Shown piece by piece: positions 1-6,782 of a stretch of DNA of 15,680 bases. Position 1 is the first letter of the stretch. Each line of letters begins with the position of its first letter. Location: positions 1 to 15,680 of the forward strand of contig CACZSX010000046.1 of the NCBI GenBank assembly GCA_902783915.1. The letters are read 5' to 3'. The notes below the pieces were generated by a model, which saw only the letters and a program-made list of their open reading frames with translations, did no database searches and was not told where the DNA came from. Both the position numbers and the translations under genes were made by a program. The DNA comes from an uncultured Erysipelotrichaceae bacterium (GTDB lineage Bacteria; Bacillota_I; Bacilli_A; RF39; UBA660).

Positions 1-7
1 AATATTG

Positions 8-16
8 TGATATAAT
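8..16 (+). promoter_or_regulatory. Extended -10 promoter of the thioredoxin-like gene
   Basis: A TG dinucleotide at 8-9, one base, then a perfect TATAAT at 11-16 form an extended -10 element. Any -35 box would lie outside the window. Transcription would begin near base 23, giving a leader of about 70 bases before the ATG at 95, much longer than other leaders in this window. Confidence 0.5.
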
Positions 17-31
17 TAAAGTGTATCCTGG

Positions 32-61
32 TCATAACGATAGTACTACGATTGGTTATGA
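32..61 (+). other. Possible leader hairpin
   Basis: CATAAC at 33-38 can pair with GTTATG at 55-60, extended outward by T32-A61. The enclosed bases can add a weaker upper stem (39-41 with 51-53, 43-44 with 48-49) around one bulge and one mismatch. It lies between the promoter and the ribosome-binding site at 82-89. It resembles no riboswitch class I recognise and has no U-run, so it is not a terminator. Confidence 0.3.
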
Positions 62-94
62 GAAAGATAGCAATATATATTTTAAGGAGGAATT

Positions 95-838
95 ATGAAA
101 AAAGTAGTAAGATTATTATGTGCTTTATTAGTACTTTTGCCAGTAGTTACTTTTGCAGCAGAAAACAAAAGTCTTAATTTAAAAGAAGTAATTGAAGAAG
201 AGAATGTAGCTGCTGAAACAAAAGGTGGTGAAAAAATCGAATCTAAGCTAGGTAGTTATACCGAAAGTGAAGATAAAGTAAATGTTTATTTGTTTAGAGG
301 TCTTGGCTGCGGTTTTTGTAGAGGATTTATTAATTACTTAAATGATAATGTTGATGAATTAGGCAAATACTTTAACTTAGTATCATATGAGGTATGGTAT
401 GATCAAGACAATAATGATTTAATGCAAAAAGTTGCAAACTTTACAGGAGTAGCAGCACAAGGTGTACCATATATTATAGTTGGGGAAAAGGTATTTGATG
501 GATTTACTGCAGAAGACTATGGAGAAGACTTTAAAAATACATTAATAGCAGAATATAATAATAGTAACAGATATGATGTTTTTGAAGCTATGGAAAAATC
601 AGAAAAAAATGCCAAGAATGCTGAAGACGCAAAACTTAATAAAGTAATTGTTTGGAATGCAGTATTTACAGCAGTAACAATATGTGCAGTTGGTGTAATG
701 ATTTATATAAGTAACAAGAAAATGGCAGAATTAATTGATTCAAAAATAAAAGTTAAAAATTATATGCAACAAGCACAAAGTGAAGCACCTAAAAAAGTAG
801 AAGTTAAAAAAACAGTAAAAAAAGCAAAAAAGAAATAA
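95..838 (+). CDS. Exported, membrane-anchored thioredoxin-fold protein
   Basis: A 247-residue protein likely to act in thiol-disulfide chemistry outside the membrane. Residues 1-22 form a classic signal peptide (basic start, Leu/Val core, ending Phe-Ala-Ala). A thioredoxin-like domain spans about 62-155: a beta strand leads into Cys72-Gly-Phe-Cys75, the CxxC active-site pattern, and Gly-Val-Pro-Tyr at 123-126 matches the conserved cis-proline loop, followed by Gly130 and a hydrophobic strand. A second membrane segment lies at about 184-206, followed by a very Lys-rich tail (about 232-247). If the signal is cleaved, the topology is domain outside, tail in the cytoplasm. The start is backed by the strong TAAGGAGG at 82-89. 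The gene stands alone between its own promoter and terminator. No DsbB- or CcdA-like partner is visible. The exact family and substrate are unknown to me; the fold call is fairly secure, the redox role is inferred. Confidence 0.75.
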   Translation: MKKVVRLLCALLVLLPVVTFAAENKSLNLKEVIEEENVAAETKGGEKIESKLGSYTESEDKVNVYLFRGLGCGFCRGFINYLNDNVDELGKYFNLVSYEVWYDQDNNDLMQKVANFTGVAAQGVPYIIVGEKVFDGFTAEDYGEDFKNTLIAEYNNSNRYDVFEAMEKSEKNAKNAEDAKLNKVIVWNAVFTAVTICAVGVMIYISNKKMAELIDSKIKVKNYMQQAQSEAPKKVEVKKTVKKAKKK

Positions 839-865
839 AATATTAGTGCAAACTAATATTTTTTT
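839..865 (+). terminator. Intrinsic terminator of the thioredoxin-like gene
   Basis: AATATTAG at 839-846 pairs with CTAATATT at 853-860 around a 6-base loop, followed by a T run at 859-865. It starts directly after the TAA stop codon (836-838). Confidence 0.75.
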
Positions 866-894
866 ATTGATAAATATTTATGCATATTTTAAAA

Positions 895-900
895 TATAAT
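895..900 (+). promoter_or_regulatory. Candidate -10 box ahead of the F420-ligase-like gene
   Basis: A perfect TATAAT ends only 12 bases before the ATG at 913 and abuts the ribosome-binding site AGGAGG at 902-907. A TTGATA at 867-872 is 22 bases away, too far for a normal -35 pair. If used, the leader would be only a few bases long, so this call is uncertain, but the same placement recurs in the window. Confidence 0.35.
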
Positions 901-912
901 TAGGAGGATATT

Positions 913-2097
913 ATGAGAGATATAGGAACAATAGTTAGGGGTATAAGAACTCCAATAATTAAAGAAGGAGATAATTTAGAAGATATAGTAGTTTCATCTT
1001 TGTTAAATGCTAGTAAAAGTGAAGGATTTGAATTTAACGATAGAGATGTTGTGGCAATTACTGAAGCAGTAGTAGGTATATCTGAACGTAATTTTGCAAC
1101 ATTGGATGATATAGCAGGTGATATTAAATCAAAGTTAAATACTGAGCATATTGGTATAGTATTTCCAATATTAAGTAGAAATAGATTTGCAGTAGTATTA
1201 AGTGCTATGGCAAGAAGCGCAAAAAAAATAACTTTATTACTTAGTTATCCATCTGATGAAGTTGGTAATGATATTCTATATAAAGAAGATTTAAAGAAAT
1301 ATAATGTCAATCCATATACTGATATAATTACTTATGAAGATTATATGGAAAAATATCATGAATTTCTTCATCCATTTACTGGTGTAAATATGGTAGATGT
1401 ATATAAAGAATTAATAGAAAAAGAAGGATGTAAGGCAGAAATAGTATTAAGTAACAATGCTCTTGATATATTAAAATATACAAATGAAGTAATTAATTGT
1501 GATATACACACAAGGGAAGAAACAAAGGAATTATTGAAATCTAAAGGTGCTAATGTTATATCTATGGCAGATATTTTAAATAAGAGCTATAAAGGTTCTG
1601 GATATAATGAGAAATATGGTTTATTAGGTACTAATAGAGCTACTGAAGAAAGAGTTAAATTGTTCCCAAGAACTGGACAAACTTTGGTAGAAAATATTCA
1701 AAAGAGATTAAAGAAAGAAACTGGTAAAGATATAGAAGTTATGGTATATGGTGATGGAGCATTTAAAGATCCTGTAGGGCATATTTGGGAACTTGCTGAT
1801 CCAGTTGTATCACCAGCATACACTAAAGGATTAGAAGGTAGCCCTAACGAATTAAAGCTTAAATATTTATCAGAAAATAAATTTAAAGATTTAAGTGGTG
1901 AAGATTTAAATAATGCAATTAGAGAAGAAATAAAGAATAAAGATAATAATTTAAAAGGTAATATGGCTTCTCAAGGGACTACTCCAAGAAGATATACTGA
2001 TTTACTTGGATCATTATGTGATTTAACTAGTGGTAGTGGTGATAAAGGCACACCAGTAGTATTAATTCAACGTTATTTTAGTAATTACTCTGATTAG
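913..2097 (+). CDS. Coenzyme F420-0:L-glutamate ligase-like protein (CofE fold)
   Basis: A 394-residue protein resembling the F420-0 gamma-glutamyl ligase (CofE/FbiB, PF01996) superfamily. In archaea and actinobacteria CofE uses GTP and a divalent metal to add glutamate to F420-0. Family-like features: the N-terminal Ile-Arg-Thr-Pro-Ile-Ile-Lys-Glu-Gly-Asp stretch at 11-20, the Asp-Val-Val-Ala-Ile-Thr-Glu-Ala-Val-Val-Gly stretch at 45-55, and a C-terminal portion with Tyr-Gly-Asp-Gly-Ala-Phe-Lys-Asp-Pro at 279-287 and Gly-Ser-Gly-Asp-Lys-Gly-Thr-Pro at 373-381. At 394 residues it is much longer than archaeal CofE (about 250), like the long forms in Bacillota and Mollicutes-related bacteria. 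No other F420 gene is in the window, so a true F420 role is doubtful; glutamylation of another metabolite is possible. The start has AGGAGG at 902-907. The polymerase gene begins 10 bases downstream, so the two are probably cotranscribed. Confidence 0.7.
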   Translation: MRDIGTIVRGIRTPIIKEGDNLEDIVVSSLLNASKSEGFEFNDRDVVAITEAVVGISERNFATLDDIAGDIKSKLNTEHIGIVFPILSRNRFAVVLSAMARSAKKITLLLSYPSDEVGNDILYKEDLKKYNVNPYTDIITYEDYMEKYHEFLHPFTGVNMVDVYKELIEKEGCKAEIVLSNNALDILKYTNEVINCDIHTREETKELLKSKGANVISMADILNKSYKGSGYNEKYGLLGTNRATEERVKLFPRTGQTLVENIQKRLKKETGKDIEVMVYGDGAFKDPVGHIWELADPVVSPAYTKGLEGSPNELKLKYLSENKFKDLSGEDLNNAIREEIKNKDNNLKGNMASQGTTPRRYTDLLGSLCDLTSGSGDKGTPVVLIQRYFSNYSD

Positions 2098-2107
2098 AGG
2101 TGATAGT

Positions 2108-3271
2108 ATGGAAAGGATAATAATGCATATTGATGTCAATAATGCATTTTTATCATGGACAGCTGTTGATTTATTAAAACAAGGTCATAAAGATATAAGA
2201 AATGAATATTCCGTAATAGGTGGAGATGAAAGTAAAAGAAGAGGAGTAGTACTATCAAAATCTACTCCTGCTAAAAAAATGGGGGTTAAATCTGCCGAAA
2301 CAATTTATCAGGCTAGAAAAAAATGCCCAGGTTTAAAAGTATATCCACCTAATCACAAACTATATAAAGAGATGTCAAATAGGTTATTTGAATTATTATC
2401 TAAATATACGAATGATGTAGAAATAGTATCTATAGATGAGTGCTTTTTAGATTATGGTAAGGTAAAAAACATATATGGTGACGAGGTGTCATTTGCATAT
2501 AAAATTAAAGATGAAATATATAATACGCTTGGTTTTACAGTAAATGTAGGTGTTGCAAATAATAAATTGTGCGCAAAAATGGCATCTGATTTTTCTAAGC
2601 CAAATAAAGTACATACTTTATATATGAATGAAATAAAAGAAAAAATGTGGCCTTTACCTATAGGAGATTTATATGGTATAGGCAAGAGTAGTGAGATAAA
2701 ATTAAAAAATTTAAAAATAAATACTATAAAAGATCTTGCTTTAGCAGATTCAAAATTATTAAGACCATACTTTAAGAATCAAACAGATCATATAATCAAC
2801 ATAGCAAACGGTATAGACGATTCGCCGGTTATAAGTGAAGAGTCTGATAGAACTAGTATAAGTACTACAGAAACTTTAATTTATGACTATGATGATATAG
2901 AAGAAATAAATAAAGAATTAAAAGAAATATCTTCTAGATTAAGTAAAGAATTAAGGTCTAAAAATAAATATTGTTATACTATAGCAATAATAATTAAAGA
3001 TATGTATTTTAAAACAACCACAAGACAAACTAAATTAAAAAATAGTACAAATAATGAAGATATAATATATGAGGTAAGTACTAAATTGTTTAAAGATAAT
3101 TGGAATTCTATCCCAGTAAGATTAATAGGTATTAGATTGGATTCTTTAACTGGAAAAAATGATTATCAGATATCGCTATTTGAAAATGCAGAAGAAAAAA
3201 TAGAAAATGATAAATTAAATAAGGCTATAGATTACCTAAAAGAAAAATATGGTAATAATATAATAAAGTAG
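2108..3271 (+). CDS. dinB: Y-family DNA polymerase (DNA polymerase IV / UmuC type)
   Basis: A 387-residue translesion polymerase that copies damaged templates and extends mismatched ends at stalled forks. The first catalytic motif is His-Ile-Asp9-Val-Asn-Asn-Ala-Phe14, where Asp9 binds metal and Phe14 sits at the steric-gate position that excludes ribonucleotides. The second is Ser-Ile-Asp110-Glu111-Cys-Phe-Leu-Asp, carrying the other two carboxylates. A helix-hairpin-helix stretch lies around residues 188-215 (Gly-Asp-Leu-Tyr-Gly-Ile-Gly-Lys-Ser). The little-finger domain follows at roughly 240-350. Gln-Ile-Ser-Leu-Phe near 354-358 matches the beta-clamp-binding consensus QxxLF. Asn11 and Ala13 replace the Asp and Phe of E. 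coli DinB (Asp-Met-Asp-Cys-Phe-Phe), placing it in a divergent Bacillota branch. The start is supported by AGAGGTGAT at 2097-2105. It lies 10 bases after the F420-ligase-like gene. No LexA-type operator was recognised. Confidence 0.88.
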   Translation: MERIIMHIDVNNAFLSWTAVDLLKQGHKDIRNEYSVIGGDESKRRGVVLSKSTPAKKMGVKSAETIYQARKKCPGLKVYPPNHKLYKEMSNRLFELLSKYTNDVEIVSIDECFLDYGKVKNIYGDEVSFAYKIKDEIYNTLGFTVNVGVANNKLCAKMASDFSKPNKVHTLYMNEIKEKMWPLPIGDLYGIGKSSEIKLKNLKINTIKDLALADSKLLRPYFKNQTDHIINIANGIDDSPVISEESDRTSISTTETLIYDYDDIEEINKELKEISSRLSKELRSKNKYCYTIAIIIKDMYFKTTTRQTKLKNSTNNEDIIYEVSTKLFKDNWNSIPVRLIGIRLDSLTGKNDYQISLFENAEEKIENDKLNKAIDYLKEKYGNNIIK

Positions 3272-3292
3272 ATTTAATATCTACTTTTATTG
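3265..3292 (+). terminator. Intrinsic terminator of dinB
   Basis: AAAGTAGAT at 3265-3273 pairs perfectly with ATCTACTTT at 3279-3287 around a 5-base loop. The TAG stop codon of dinB (3269-3271) lies inside the stem. The T tract (TTTTATT) is short, so termination may be partial. Confidence 0.6.
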
Positions 3293-3301
3293 TGTTATAA
3301 T
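3293..3301 (+). promoter_or_regulatory. Extended -10 promoter of the prfB unit
   Basis: TG, one base and TATAAT (3296-3301) form an extended -10 directly after the dinB terminator. No clear -35 is seen. Transcription should start near 3308, leaving a leader of about 12 bases that consists mainly of the ribosome-binding site. Confidence 0.6.
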
Positions 3302-3319
3302 TGTTATGAGGATGATAAT

Positions 3320-4418
3320 ATGGAATTAAATGAAATACAGAATGTAATAAATAATTTTAAGGATAAATTAAAAGATTTTTGGAGGTTACTTTGACTTAGA
3401 TAATAAGTTAATAGAGATTGAAAAATTAACTAAGAAGACACAAGATTTAAATTTTTGGAATAATCAAAAAGATGCTAATGAAATAATAGATAAATTAAAT
3501 AATTTAAAATTATATAAGGATAGATATAATAGTTTAAATGCAAAGGTTAATAGTTTAAATGATGATTTTGAATTATTTAAATTAGATAATGATTCTGAAT
3601 TATTAAAGTTAATAGAAGTAGAAATAGAAGAATTAAAGAGTGAAATAGAATCATTTGAAATATTAACATTATTAAGCAATGAATATGATTACAATAATTG
3701 CGTATTAGAAATACATAGTGGTGCTGGTGGTACTGAGAGTAATGATTGGGTTAATATACTTCTTAGAATGTATTGTAGATGGTGTGATAAGAAAGGTTAT
3801 AAGTATGAAATACTAGATAAAGAACCTGGTGAAGAAGTAGGACTCAAATCAATATCGTTATTAATTAAAGGTGCATATGCATATGGATATTTGAAATGTG
3901 AGAAAGGTGTTCATAGATTGGTGAGAATATCACCATTTGATTCGAATAAACGAAGACATACTACTTTTGCGTCTGTAGAAGTTACACCAGAATTTGATGA
4001 TAAAATAGAAATAGAAATTAAAGAAGAAGATATAAGAGTAGATGTATATAGAAGTAGTGGTGCAGGTGGTCAAGGAGTTAATACAACTGATAGTGCTGTA
4101 AGAATTACTCATATTCCTACTAAAACAGTGGTGACTTGCCAAAATGAAAGAAGTCAAATAAAAAATAAGGAAACAGCATTGCAATTACTAAAGAACAAAT
4201 TATATTTAATGAAGTTAGAAGAACAAGAAATTGCATTAAAAGAGGCAAGAGGAGAAAAAATGGATATTAATTTTGGCTCTCAAATAAGAAGTTATGTTAT
4301 GCATCCATATTCTATGGTTAAAGATCATAGAACAAATATTGAAAATACAAACGTAAATGCAGTTTTGGATGGAGATATAGATATGTTTATAGAAGCTTAT
4401 TTAAAGGAAGTGGTATAG
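3320..4418 (+). CDS. prfB: Peptide chain release factor 2, made by programmed +1 frameshift
   Basis: RF2 recognises UGA and UAA stop codons and triggers peptide release at the ribosome. Translation starts at ATG 3320 (GAGGA at 3308-3312), reads 24 codons, meets TGA at 3392-3394, and must slip +1 on CTT to continue with GAC at 3393-3395 to the TAG at 4416-4418. The product is 365 residues, the normal RF2 length. Landmarks fall at expected positions: Ser-Pro-Phe (204-206), the tripeptide anticodon that specifies UGA recognition and identifies RF2 rather than RF1, and Gly-Gly-Gln (249-251), the hydrolysis motif. The residue equivalent to E. coli RF2 246 is Ser. Without allowing for the shift, only a 216-residue fragment from 3768 would be found; it lacks the N-terminal domain. 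The frameshift gives autoregulation: low RF2 stalls at UGA and favours the shift. The stop shares one base with the GTG start of the next gene. Confidence 0.95.
3381..3395 (+). promoter_or_regulatory. prfB programmed +1 frameshift site
   Basis: The site contains an internal Shine-Dalgarno-like GGAGG at 3381-3385, three bases (TTA), the slippery codon CTT at 3389-3391, and in-frame TGA followed by C (3392-3395). Spacing and the CTT-TGA-C core match the classical E. coli element. The +1 slip resumes at GAC (Asp). Confidence 0.95.
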
Positions 4419-5254
4419 TGGATAAAAGAGTAGTAGAATTTATTAATAGATATGGAACATTAGCTGTGGGCTTATTCTTATATGCTTTTGCATATAACAT
4501 GTTTTTAAAACCAAATAATATAGTTGCTGGTGATGTTGATGGTATCGCTAATATATTTAAAAGTATAGTAGATCCTAATATACTTATTACAATACTATGT
4601 GTATTTTTGCTAATAATAAGTTTCCCATTATTGGGTGTTAAAACGACAATGGGTTCTATAATAGGTACAATATTATTCCCAATATTTATAACATTAACTA
4701 GTAATATATCAACTTATATAAAAATTGATACATCAGATATGCTTTTAATAGCTATAGTTGCAGGTGTAATAAGAGGCGTTGGTTATGGGCTTACCTTTAA
4801 GATGGGATTTACGACTGGTGGTACAGATATATTAAATCAAATAGTTGCTAAATATTTTCATACTTCTATAGGTACAGCAATGATAATTGTAGATGGTTCA
4901 ATTGTAGTTGCTGGTGGCTTTACATATGGATTTACTAAAATGTTTTATGCACTAATAGTATTATATTTATTAAGTTTGTTAACAGATAGGATAATGCTAG
5001 GTATATCAAAGAGTAAGGCATTTTATGTTATTACTGATGAGGAAGAAAAAGTTAAAGATTATATAATGAATGAACTTGGACATGGAGTTACTATAATACC
5101 TGTAAAAGGAGGATACACTAAGGAAAGACAAAAAATGTTAATGTGTGTGATACCTACTAGAGAATATTATAGACTTAAGGAAGGAATAAGTAATATAGAC
5201 AAAGACTCATTCTTTGTTATTACAGACTCATATGAAGTTAAAGGTGGAGCGTAA
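4418..5254 (+). CDS. YitT-family membrane protein, copy 1
   Basis: A 278-residue YitT/DUF161 membrane protein with a C-terminal DUF2179 domain; the family is widespread in Bacillota but its transported substrate or role is not established. Hydrophobic segments lie at about 12-31, 54-72, 77-94, 108-126, 151-170 and 175-190. Conserved polar loops include Lys-Pro-Asn-Asn-Ile-Val-Ala-Gly (31-38) and Gly-Phe-Thr-Thr-Gly-Gly-Thr-Asp (130-137). The cytoplasmic part (about 200-272) has the DUF2179-type Cys-Val-Ile-Pro-Thr-Arg (243-248) and Asp-Ser-Phe-Phe-Val-Ile-Thr-Asp-Ser-Tyr-Glu-Val (263-274). The GTG start at 4418 overlaps the prfB stop by one base and has AAGGAAG at 4404-4410, so the genes are probably translationally coupled. 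It ends inside the next YitT gene. Confidence 0.85.
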   Translation: MDKRVVEFINRYGTLAVGLFLYAFAYNMFLKPNNIVAGDVDGIANIFKSIVDPNILITILCVFLLIISFPLLGVKTTMGSIIGTILFPIFITLTSNISTYIKIDTSDMLLIAIVAGVIRGVGYGLTFKMGFTTGGTDILNQIVAKYFHTSIGTAMIIVDGSIVVAGGFTYGFTKMFYALIVLYLLSLLTDRIMLGISKSKAFYVITDEEEKVKDYIMNELGHGVTIIPVKGGYTKERQKMLMCVIPTREYYRLKEGISNIDKDSFFVITDSYEVKGGA

Positions 5255-6083
5255 GAATATAATTAAATATATAGAGATTGCAATAGGTATAATAGCATTT
5301 TCTATAGAATTTAATTTAATAACATCTCCTTTAAATATAGTAGTTGGTGGTTCAAGTGGTTTGGCAGTAATAGTTAAAAAATTATTTGGAATGGATACAT
5401 CTACATTTATTACAATTTTTTATGTAATAATGCTTGTATTAAATTTCTTTGTATATGGTAAAAATAGTACAAAAAAATTAATAATAGGTTCTATATTATA
5501 TCCAATAGGTATACATTTATTTAAAAATATAACTAATTATATAGTTTTGGATTATTCAAATGTATTAATGCTATGTATAATAGATGGATTATTAAGAGGT
5601 ATTGCATGTGGATTTACTTATAAAAATAATTTTTTAACTGGTGGAACAGATGTACCCAAGAAGATAATATCTGACAAATTAAAAATCACAATGGGAAATT
5701 CTGTTAGAATATTCGATGGTATATTAATTATATTTGGTGGATTTATTTTTGGAGTAAATAGAGTATTGTATGCTATAATAATACTATATATAACAAGTAA
5801 GGTAACAGATAAAATAATATTGGGAATATCAAATAAAAAGATGTTCTATATTATGACTGATAAACCTGAAGAAATAAGAAGTTCTGTAAAAAATGATTTA
5901 AAATGTGGGATTACAGAGATAGATGCAATAGGTGGATATAATGATAAGAGACATAATATGCTTATGTGTGTAATACCAACTAGAGATTATATAAAATTAA
6001 AGGACTTTATAAATAAAATTGATAAAGATGCATTTTTTATAGTAACTGATTCATATCATATGTATTATCATGGAGAAAGGTGA
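5244..6083 (+). CDS. YitT-family membrane protein, copy 2
   Basis: A second YitT/DUF161 plus DUF2179 protein, about 279 residues, clearly paralogous to the gene before it. Shared landmarks appear in the same order: Ser-Pro-Leu-Asn-Ile-Val-Val-Gly-Gly, Phe-Leu-Thr-Gly-Gly-Thr-Asp, Met-Leu-Met-Cys-Val-Ile-Pro-Thr-Arg and Asp-Ala-Phe-Phe-Ile-Val-Thr-Asp-Ser-Tyr near the C terminus. I prefer the GTG at 5244: it has a weak TGAAG at 5233-5237 and gives an N terminus (Glu-Arg-Lys-Asn) that parallels copy 1. ATG 5232 is the alternative but has no ribosome-binding site. The gene overlaps copy 1 by 11 bases, pointing to coupled translation and perhaps joint function as a hetero-oligomer (inference). 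It ends in TGA, the only true TGA stop among the 15 complete genes here. ftsE follows after 3 bases. Confidence 0.82.
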   Translation: MERKNIIKYIEIAIGIIAFSIEFNLITSPLNIVVGGSSGLAVIVKKLFGMDTSTFITIFYVIMLVLNFFVYGKNSTKKLIIGSILYPIGIHLFKNITNYIVLDYSNVLMLCIIDGLLRGIACGFTYKNNFLTGGTDVPKKIISDKLKITMGNSVRIFDGILIIFGGFIFGVNRVLYAIIILYITSKVTDKIILGISNKKMFYIMTDKPEEIRSSVKNDLKCGITEIDAIGGYNDKRHNMLMCVIPTRDYIKLKDFINKIDKDAFFIVTDSYHMYYHGER

Positions 6084-6086
6084 AAT

Positions 6087-6782
6087 ATGGAACTTATAAG
6101 AATAAAAGATTTAGAAAAAAAATATAAAACTGGTGTTACAGCAATATATGATTTTGATTTAAAAGTAAAAAAAGGAGATTTTATATTTGTTATAGGTGCA
6201 TCAGGTAGTGGCAAATCCACTTTAATAAGAATGTTATATAGAGAAGAAAAACCAACAAAGGGAAGTATAATAATAGGTGGAGTAGATGTAGCAAAATTAC
6301 GAAATAGAAAGGTATATAAACTTAGAAGAAAGTTAGGAATAGTATTCCAAGACTTTAAATTATTGCCTAAGTTAACAGTATATGAAAATGTGGCATTTGC
6401 ACTTGAAATACTTGGACTTCCAAGAGATGAAATAAGAAAAAAGAGTATGAATGCTCTTAACTTAGTAGGTTTGAAGAATAAGGCAAAGAATTATCCAGAT
6501 CAATTATCTGGTGGGGAACAACAAAGAGTAGCCATAGCAAGAGCAATTGTTAATGATCCAAAATTGTTGTTATGCGATGAACCAACTGGAAACTTGGATC
6601 CAGAAACAAGTTGGGAAATAATGCAAGTACTAGAAGAAATAAATAAATTAGGAACAACAATTATAATGGCAACGCATGATAAAGAAATGGTAAATAGAAT
6701 GAAGAAGAGAGTAATACTAATTGATGCAGGAAGATTAAAACAAGATTATGCGAAAGGAACATATACTCATGAAATTGTTTAG
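6087..6782 (+). CDS. ftsE: Cell division ATP-binding protein FtsE
   Basis: A 231-residue ABC ATPase that partners FtsX at the septum or lateral wall. The complex does not transport; it uses ATP hydrolysis to switch on peptidoglycan hydrolases outside the cell. The nucleotide-binding domain is complete: Walker A Gly-Ala-Ser-Gly-Ser-Gly-Lys-Ser-Thr (37-45), Q-loop Phe-Gln-Asp-Phe (87-90), signature Leu-Ser-Gly-Gly-Glu-Gln-Gln (140-146), Walker B Leu-Leu-Leu-Cys-Asp-Glu-Pro (160-166), D-loop Gly-Asn-Leu-Asp (168-171), and switch His197. Length is typical. The start has GGAGAAAGGTG at 6072-6082, three to four bases upstream, overlapping the stop of the YitT gene. Its end overlaps ftsX by 14 bases, the usual ftsEX arrangement. 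No hydrolase of the PcsB/CwlO type lies next to the pair. Confidence 0.95.
   Translation: MELIRIKDLEKKYKTGVTAIYDFDLKVKKGDFIFVIGASGSGKSTLIRMLYREEKPTKGSIIIGGVDVAKLRNRKVYKLRRKLGIVFQDFKLLPKLTVYENVAFALEILGLPRDEIRKKSMNALNLVGLKNKAKNYPDQLSGGEQQRVAIARAIVNDPKLLLCDEPTGNLDPETSWEIMQVLEEINKLGTTIIMATHDKEMVNRMKKRVILIDAGRLKQDYAKGTYTHEIV

Noticed and set aside
3768..4418. A separate 216-residue release-factor gene starting at ATG 3768
   Set aside because: It has no ribosome-binding site and lacks the N-terminal domain. The upstream bases encode the missing part in the same frame back to a classic RF2 frameshift site.
6748..6750. ATG start for ftsX seven codons upstream
   Set aside because: No ribosome-binding site precedes it; ATG 6769 has AAAGGA and gives the usual FtsX N terminus.
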